Source: Aspidapion aeneum (Eukaryota; Arthropoda; Insecta; Coleoptera; Brentidae). Taken from it: 64,000 bases of DNA. The stretch covers positions 9,733,977 to 9,797,976 of the forward strand of contig OY755045.1 of NCBI GenBank assembly GCA_963576565.1. Direction: 5' to 3'. Shown piece by piece: positions 1 through 64,000 of this stretch (its first letter is position 1; each line of letters begins with the position of its first letter). The translations under genes were made by a program, and so were the position numbers. Below the pieces are notes generated by a model. The model had not been told where the DNA came from. It did no database searches and saw nothing but the letters and a program-made list of their open reading frames with translations.

Positions 1-145
1 TATCAACTGACTTAACGTCAGAGAATGAATGGTACTTTATTGGTTGTCACATTTTATAGACCAATCAATAGTGCGGTGGAGATGACTTTCTTTTCGAAAA
101 ATTTAATTAAAAATTTGAATGAAACTATGCCCAGAATTGCAAAAA

Positions 146-279
146 ATAGTATATATACCACTTGACTAAAGTGTCTTTTTATCCCTCAGCGAATTGTAGC
201 CCTCCCTGCGGTCGGGCTACAAACATTTCGCCTCGGGATAAAAAGTATCACTTTAGTCCCTGGGTATATAATGTACTAT
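146..279. repeat. Long imperfect palindrome (hairpin)
   Basis: The two arms pair over about 60 bp. ACTAAAGTG and CTTTTTATCCC on the left match GGGATAAAAAG and CACTTTAGT on the right. Inside them, GCGAA plus GTAGCCC pairs with GGGCTAC plus TTTCGC. The layout resembles the hairpin at 15565-15683. It carries no convincing coding potential, and the short frame across it is a by-product. Confidence 0.7.
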
Positions 280-944
280 TCTCTTCTTCATCCTTATTTA
301 GAAAGTTACTAAATTATTTGAAATTGGTATATGCACATTTAGATAAAAAATAAACCTTGTTATTCTTAATGTGCACTAAAAATGATATCTAGTCAAGGAA
401 ATGTGCAATTGTAAACCTAATGGTTCAGGAATCTTATTACCATGGTTTTTAGTATATCGACTTTTTATTTTATCTTACTTTGTTTTATCTCGTTTTATTT
501 TCTTTTGCGAGCATGTTGTGTACGTTACTATTTGGTTTTATGCATAACTGACTATTTATTATAAAAAATAGGTTTAAAAAAAGCGGCGACTTTTTTGATT
601 TTTTAATTTTTAATTTGATGTTTAATTTTGTTATGTCAGCTTTATTAATTTTATTTAATCTTACTTTATTTTATTTAAAACCCTGTTTTCTTACTAATGA
701 GCTCTATATGTATTTATCGACCTATAGGTTTTTGCCTTAATGCACAAGTGTTCGATTTTTTGTTCAATTGTTTATTGGGTCTATTATTTGTAAAATTAAA
801 ATTGTATAAATGTAGATTTTTTTAGCAACGAAAATTATTTAAGTTTTAAAATTTTAAAACTTGTAAATTTTTATTATCTTTTTTATTTTTAAATATTAGG
901 TTATGTTAAATATTTATTACGAATAATTTTGGGTTAGTTTTATA
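280..944. other. AT-rich stretch, nothing recognised
   Basis: T- and A-rich sequence beyond the last visible laminin exon, with stops in all frames. I see no coding, RNA or repeat structure that I can support. Confidence 0.5.
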
Positions 945-1412
945 TTGATTTTTTCTAAACTGTTTAAACTTGTAACTTGCTTTGTCAATGATTTTCTGTA
1001 AAAATTTGGACAATAAAGCTTATATTATTATCAGCCAAATTCGCGGCGTAACCTGCTGAATCATCCTTTCCTGAAACATGTCAGCCCATATTTGACCTGT
1101 CTAAAACTCTACTTCAGAATGAGCTACGAAACTCAAACTTTGCACAGCCGTAGATCTTCATAGAGTTAACAATCCCTGCAAGTTTCATGGACTTGCATAA
1201 AATAGTAAAGCAGTTATGAAATTTCAAAAAACGTCGAAATTGCCACTTGTGTTGGAGGACTTGGCGTTACTCTTATCTCAATCCTTTTTACGGAATACCA
1301 TTTTCGCGTACTTGGCTTTTTTACTTGAAATGTTTTTGTTATGATTGCTTTTTTCTAAACCGTTAAAATTTTTAAGTTGCTTTGTCAATGATTTTCTGTA
1401 AAAATTTGGACA
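945..1412 (+). repeat. Duplicated retroelement-like 3' tail
   Basis: About 70 bp are repeated directly at roughly 945-1016 and 1343-1412, sharing TTTTTTCTAAAC and GCTTTGTCAATGATTTTCTG. The first copy ends in an AATAAAG signal plus ATTATTAT, like the 3' end of a LINE or SINE. The 320 bp between the copies is unassigned. The element family is not identified. Confidence 0.5.
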
Positions 1413-1529
1413 AAATTGAATTGAATATTATTATTAAATATATCTTAAGATCACATTTTTAAATAAGGCTTTGCTACTTATAACGCTTACTTTATCATAA
1501 GTGACCATACCCCCTCCTTTTGTACTTAC

Positions 1530-58863
<57,334 letters not shown>

Positions 58864-59724
58864 CTGGATAAGAAAAGAATGGATTATCTACCATGAACGA
58901 AACGGTATAAGTGTTATTATATTAATGAGTGATAAAGGAGGCCAACATAAGAAAAAGTTCGTATAACATTTTTAAAGTTAGACGGGTGGGGAAAAAGAGA
59001 TTAATCAAAAACGAAAACCTGCCAAAGCCCACACCCAAATATTAGGATTCTCTTCAAGTTGTGGTCGAGCAATAGTCTTTTTGTAAAGCTATGAACTTAA
59101 TGTCAAAATAACCTTCAAAAATGCATAAAAAATAATAATTAAAAAAAAAATCATTTATGCTCACGTACTCCTTTAAAAAATATCAAAAATATTGTATTTT
59201 TATGAAAGAAAACAACTATAGTCCGTGACCTACGACAGCTCTTTGTCTTTCAGGCCGGATCAACACAGATTGCATTTTTACCCGTCTTCAAGACAGTGAG
59301 CGTCAATCAATGGAATTTTTAAGCCAAATAATACTAACAAACGTGGAATTTCGTACCCGTGAATTTAAAAATCAAACAAGTTTCGTGGCTAATCGGGCAA
59401 AAAGGAGTTTTTTTGTTTCCCTTATATTTTTTCGTGGGTAGCCTGAAAGCTTAACCTCACGGGGGTCTTAGATCTAATGGACACCTAATAAGTGTTGACA
59501 GTTAACCGTTTCGTCCTTATGGGACTCCTCAGAACACTGCTGGTCAATGTGACAAATCTTGCGAAGTTAATCAGACGGTTTTGTCTCTAATTAAATGTAA
59601 TTAGTGAGCGGACTATAGCAAGAGGCGCCATCTACCGAGATACGAGAGAAACAAAAAACCAAAAGCAGGCAAAAACACTGCTATACGATATCGATCAATG
59701 AAAACATTATATTTGTATGTCTCG
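58864..59724. other. Intron upstream of laminin exon 1, nothing recognised
   Basis: Mixed sequence with no gene or repeat I can defend. An AGGCGCCATCTACC word at 59622 resembles the satellite motif GGCGCCATCTAGCG at intron 7. Confidence 0.4.
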
Positions 59725-59738
59725 CTAGAGACTTGTTT

Positions 59739-60917
59739 GCGTGTAGAGTCATAACATCAGCAATGAAATCGACACCTGTGGAGGCAATGGAGGTGATGCT
59801 AAACCTTCCCCCCCTACACATTTGGGTAGAGAAGGAGGCCAGGGCAGCAGTGGCAAGGTTCAAGAGCCTAAACCAAGAGCAACCTGGATAAGCTAAGGGT
59901 AACTTTGCGGGCCTGGCTGAGGTATTCAGGAATAACCGAATACTTAGCATGCCAACAGACTACATGTTACCCAAATACGATGTACCTTTTAAGGTTCTTA
60001 TACCAACGAGGGAGGAATGGCGAGAGAGACCTGCTCAACTGCTAAACGCCGACCACGTATGGTATACAGACGGATCGAAAACAAAAAATGGGGTGGGTGC
60101 GGGTGTGACGGGACCACGGACTGAAATATCTGTGGGACTCGCAAACTTAGCAACCATATTCCAAGCAGAACTACATGCAATAGAAGTATGCTGTAGAGAG
60201 ATTACCCGCAGGGACCTCTCAAACAAAAGCATCAAAATTCAATCCAGACTAGTCTGGTATTGCCGTGAAACCCTAAGACAGGCCAGAAGAACCAACAAGA
60301 TCAGTCTTGTCTGGGTGCCAAGCCACACGGGAGTTGACGGAAATGAAAAAGCAGACGCACTAGCAAGGGCGGGAGCAGAATCGGCGCTGGTTGGACCGGA
60401 GCCTTACTTCGGCTTACCTAAGATCACAGTCATAAAAGAAATAGGAGAGTGGGTTGTTAGAAAGGGGACTCAAAACTGGTGGGCAACCCCGAGACAACAA
60501 CACTCCAAAACCTTTCTAATCAAGCCAGACAAACACAGAATGAACCAACTCCTGGAATTAAACAGGAATAGCCTAAGAATAATCACAGGGCTATACACAG
60601 GCCAATGCTGACTCATCAAACACATGAACAGACTGGGAGTAAGCAACACACCAGCGTGTAGGTTCTGTGGTGTTGAGGAGGAAACGCCACTTCATCTAAT
60701 CTGACACTGCGTAGCAAGACAAAGAACTAGGGCGAAAATATTCGGATCTGGACAGATAGAGCCTCAAGATCTTGAGGAAATATCACCAAACAAACTAATC
60801 TGCTTCATACAGGAGATAGGTATTGGTGATATTTAAGTTGGGATGAGCCACAATAGACCACTTGAGTCGCAGTGGAGGGGCGACAGTCGCACCACTCTTA
60901 GTCAAACCTAACCTAAT
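59739..60917 (+). mobile_element. 5'-truncated LINE of the R1/I group
   Basis: Flanked by a 14-bp direct repeat CTAGAGACTTGTTT (59725-59738 and 60918-60931), a clear target duplication. It contains only the RNase H and C-terminal part of the polyprotein and a short 3' UTR ending AACCTAACCTAAT. It is the source copy for the tandem duplications to its right. Confidence 0.85.
59751..60836 (+). pseudogene. LINE RNase H and C-terminal region, defective
   Basis: One 362-codon frame with three stops. It starts AITSAMKSTPVEAMEVMLNL, a post-RT segment typical of R1/Jockey LINEs. The RNase H domain shows HVWYTDGSK (first Asp), FQAELHAIEVC (Glu) and VPSHTGVDGNEKADALARAG (last Asp). The segment that should hold the third catalytic Asp, usually in an S-D-S-Q word, is missing: SNKSIKI runs straight into QSRLVW. 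A CCHC-like CRFCGVEEETPLHL follows. The stops are TAA at about 59890 and TGA at 60609 and about 60703; the first TGA could be a decayed CGA. Confidence 0.8.
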
Positions 60918-60969
60918 CTAGAGACTTGTTTTTATTAGCAAAAAATTAAAAAAAAACATTGCGTTTAAT

Positions 60970-61614
60970 ATGGCGTTCATAAAAGTTTATACCAAAGAAA
61001 TAGTTTTTTTCAAAATTCAATCCAGACTAGTCTGGAATTGCCTTGAAACCCTAAGACAGGCCAGAAGAACCAACAAGATCAGTCTTGTCTGGGTGCCAAG
61101 CCACACGGGAGTTGACGGAAATGAAAAAGCAGACGCACTAGCAAGGGCGGGAGCAGAATCCGCGCTGGTTGGACCGGAGCCTTACTTCGGCTTACCTAAG
61201 ATCACAGTCACAAAAGAAATAGGAGAGTGGGTTGTTAGAAAGGGGACTCAAAACTGGTGGGCAACCCCGAGACAACAACACTCCAAAACCTTTCTAAGCA
61301 AGCCAGACAAACACAGAATGAACCAACTCCTGGAATTAAACAGGAATAGCCTAAGAATAATCACAGGGCTATACACAGGCCAATGCTGACTCATCAAACA
61401 CATGAACAGACTGGGAGTAAGCAACACACCAGCGTGTAGGTTCTGTGGTGTTGAGGAGGAAACGCCACTTCATCTAATCTGACACTGCGTAGCAAGACAA
61501 AGAACTAGGGCGAAAATATTCGGATCTGGACAGATAGAGCCTCAAGATCTTGAGGAAATATCACCAAACAAACTAATCTGCTTCATACAGGAGATAGGTA
61601 TTGGTGATATTTAA
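60970..61614 (+). pseudogene. Second copy of the LINE 3' part, truncated
   Basis: From 61013 it matches 60235-60836, with the same missing RNase H segment and the same TGA stops. The left join (TAGTTTTTTTC then AAAATTCAATCC) is a rearrangement breakpoint in host sequence, without a target duplication. It is therefore a DNA-level duplication, not a new insertion. Confidence 0.8.
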
Positions 61615-62178
61615 GTTGGGATGAGCCATAATAGACCACTTGAGTCGCAGTGGAGGGGCGACAGTCGCACCACTCTTAGTCAAACCTTACCTTACCTAGA
61701 GACTTGCTTTTATTAGCAAAAAATTTTAAAAAAACATTGCGTTTAATATGGCGTTCATAAAAGTTTATACCAAAGAAATAGTTTTTTTCTAAAAAAATTG
61801 ACCGACTGATATTTTAAAAAAGATTTTTATTTCAATTTATTGCTCTTGTTTTAATACACGATCTTGACCAATTTTATATTTTTACTGTGCTTTTTTAAAA
61901 AGTTATTTTCAAAAAAGTTTAAAAAATCGCCAACTTTGATGCCCTGTATCTCGACAAAGAAAGAGTTTTGACCCATGCATTATAGGAACTTTTATATCAG
62001 ACATGAGCTCCTCTATTACCTGTTTGACAATGGCCCCTAACTTATGGGACACCCTGTATTTTTAGCTGCTGTATCCAGTTCTTAGTATATTATACAGGCT
62101 GTAAGGGATAGTGAGGAAGTTCGACTAAATTCTGATCAAAGGTTTTTTGTTTCCATTGTCAAATTTGAAGAATAAGGT

Positions 62179-62910
62179 GTGACGGGACCACGGACTGAAA
62201 TATCTGTGGGACTCGGAAACTTAGCAACCATATTCCAAGCAGAACTACATGCAATAGAAGTATGCTGTAGAGAGATTACCCGCAGGGACCTCTCAAACAA
62301 AAGCATCAAAATTCAATCCAGACTAGTCTGGAATTGCCTTGAAACCCTAAGACAGGCCAGAAGAACCAACAAGATCAGTCTTGTCTGGGTGCCAAGCCAC
62401 ACGGGAGTTGACGGAAATGAAAAAGCAGACGCACTAGCAAGGGCGGGAGCAGAATCCGCGCTGGTTGGACCGGAGCCTTACTTCGGCTTACCTAAGATCA
62501 CAGTCACAAAAGAAATAGGAGAGTGGGTTGTTAGAAAGGGGACTCAAAACTGGTGGGCAACCCCGAGACAACAACACTCCAAAACCTTTCTAAGCAAGCC
62601 AGACAAACACAGAATGAACCAACTCCTGGAATTAAACAGGAATAGCCTAAGAATAATCACAGGGCTATACACAGGCCAATGCTGACTCATCAAACACATG
62701 AACAGACTGGGAGTAAGCAACACACCAGCGTGTAGGTTCTGTGGTGTTGAGGAGGAAACGCCACTTCATCTAATCTGACACTGCGTAGCAAGACAAAGAA
62801 CTAGGGCGAAAATATTCGGATCTGGACAGATAGAGCCTCAAGATCTTGAGGAAATATCACCAAACAAACTAATCTGCTTCATACAGGAGATAGGTATTGG
62901 TGATATTTAA
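62179..62910 (+). pseudogene. Third copy of the LINE 3' part
   Basis: Starts at TGTGACGGGACCACGG, so it lacks the WYTDGSK segment. It has the same missing catalytic segment and stops as the others, and WNCLETL in place of the first copy's WYCRETL. Confidence 0.8.
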
Positions 62911-63474
62911 GTTGGGATGAGCCATAATAGACCACTTGAGTCGCAGTGGAGGGGCGACAGTCGCACCACTCTTAGTCAAACCTTACCTTACCTAGAGACT
63001 TGCTTTTATTAGCAAAAAATTTTAAAAAAACATTGCGTTTAATATGGCGTTCATAAAAGTTTATACCAAAGAAATAGTTTTTTTCTAAAAAAATTGACCG
63101 ACTGATATTTTAAAAAAGATTTTTATTTCAATTTATTGCTCTTGTTTTAATACACGATCTTGACCAATTTTATATTTTTACTGTGCTTTTTTAAAAAGTT
63201 ATTTTCAAAAAAGTTTAAAAAATCGCCAACTTTGATGCCCTGTATCTCGACAAAGAAAGAGTTTTGACCCATGCATTATAGGAACTTTTATATCAGACAT
63301 GAGCTCCTCTATTACCTGTTTGACAATGGCCCCTAACTTATGGGACACCCTGTATTTTTAGCTGCTGTATCCAGTTCTTAGTATATTATACAGGCTGTAA
63401 GGGATAGTGAGGAAGTTCGACTAAATTCTGATCAAAGGTTTTTTGTTTCCATTGTCAAATTTGAAGAATAAGGT

Positions 63475-64000
63475 GTGACGGGACCACGGACTGAAATATC
63501 TGTGGGACTCGGAAACTTAGCAACCATATTCCAAGCAGAACTACATGCAATAGAAGTATGCTGTAGAGAGATTACCCGCAGGGACCTCTCAAACAAAAGC
63601 ATCAAAATTCAATCCAGACTAGTCTGGAATTGCCTTGAAACCCTAAGACAGGCCAGAAGAACCAACAAGATCAGTCTTGTCTGGGTGCCAAGCCACACGG
63701 GAGTTGACGGAAATGAAAAAGCAGACGCACTAGCAAGGGCGGGAGCAGAATCCGCGCTGGTTGGACCGGAGCCTTACTTCGGCTTACCTAAGGTCACAGT
63801 CACAAAAGAAATAGGAGAGTGGGTTGTTAGAAAGGGGACTCAAAACTGGTGGGCAACCCCGAGACAACAACACTCCAAAACCTTTCTAAGCAAGCCAGAC
63901 AAACACAGAATGAACAAACTCCTGGAATTAAACAGGAATAGCCTAAGAATAATCACAGGGCTATACACAGGCCAATGCTGACTCATCAAACACATGAACA
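63475..64000 (+). pseudogene. Fourth copy of the LINE 3' part, cut by window end
   Basis: Nearly identical to the third copy, with single changes (LPKVTVTK, RMNKLLE). It continues past the window. Confidence 0.8.

Larger units (their letters stand above)
61011..64000 (+). repeat. 1296-bp tandem duplication of LINE tail plus host DNA
   Basis: The sequence repeats with a constant 1296-bp offset (TGA stop sites at 61387, 62683, 63979). The unit runs from about 62177 to 63472. It includes the LINE RNase H part, its 3' UTR, the flank GCGTTTAATATGGCGTTCAT and a fragment with a GGGACACCCTGTA MITE end. The last copy is cut by the window edge. Copies differ by only a few bases. Confidence 0.9.

Noticed and set aside
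59751..60836. Endogenous retrovirus RNase H
   Set aside because: The neighbouring residues, the CCHC-like tail, the target duplication and the absence of LTRs, protease or integrase fit a non-LTR LINE.

Overview
The window is eukaryotic, from a large, AT-rich, repeat-laden arthropod genome. It is most likely an insect and possibly a beetle. That placement is inferred from a conserved laminin alpha gene broken by long introns and from the mix of Tc1, Jockey-, RTE- and R1/I-type LINEs, a Penelope-like element, Crypton, THAP/P-like and foldback elements. I cannot name the species.

The only conserved host gene that spans the window is a laminin alpha chain on the minus strand. Twelve consecutive internal exons lie between 58863 and 1530. 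All joins keep phase and all have GT/AG ends. Together they give about 657 residues: laminin-EGF repeats, one laminin IV (L4) domain, then further laminin-EGF repeats. The pattern is closest to the alpha-3/5 class (insect LanA). Both gene ends lie outside the window.

About 97% of the window is intron or flanking sequence, and nearly all recognisable content there is mobile or tandem DNA. Intron 11 (1686-23041) holds a Penelope-related palindrome, remnants of Crypton, Tc1 and two LINEs, and a nested plus-strand nine-finger C2H2 gene (7893-8726). After that come a 949-bp tandem array of zinc-finger pseudogenes (about 9590-14385), GC-rich hairpins with a miniature Crypton-like piece, a very AT-rich LINE invaded by a foldback MITE, a Helitron-like element, and a Penelope-like element with inverted 214-bp terminal repeats. 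Intron 10 holds a second, decayed Penelope copy and an RTE-like LINE. Intron 9 has three copies of a 610-bp element and two nested foldback elements. Intron 8 has a TIR element carrying an RTE-like LINE and a MITE with a tRNA-Val-like piece. Intron 7 (33123-42846) is almost wholly a 457-bp satellite of about 23 monomers with a 1206-bp higher-order repeat. Introns 2 and 3 hold a P-like THAP transposon remnant and a hAT-like element split by a Helitron-like one. Intron 1 (47952-58640) is mostly a 593-bp satellite of about 16 monomers, followed by another Helitron-like copy with a Penelope-like insert carrying a hammerhead-like core. Upstream of exon 1 (59739-64000) a truncated R1/I-type LINE was followed by 1296-bp tandem duplications.

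The most unusual features are four independent tandem arrays in or beside one gene's introns, a zinc-finger array amplified after it had already acquired a stop codon, and a recurring 'TGA-A + stem + GAAACG' palindrome design in three Penelope-type sequences that may be hammerhead ribozymes. No prokaryotic operon, CRISPR array or viral genome was seen.
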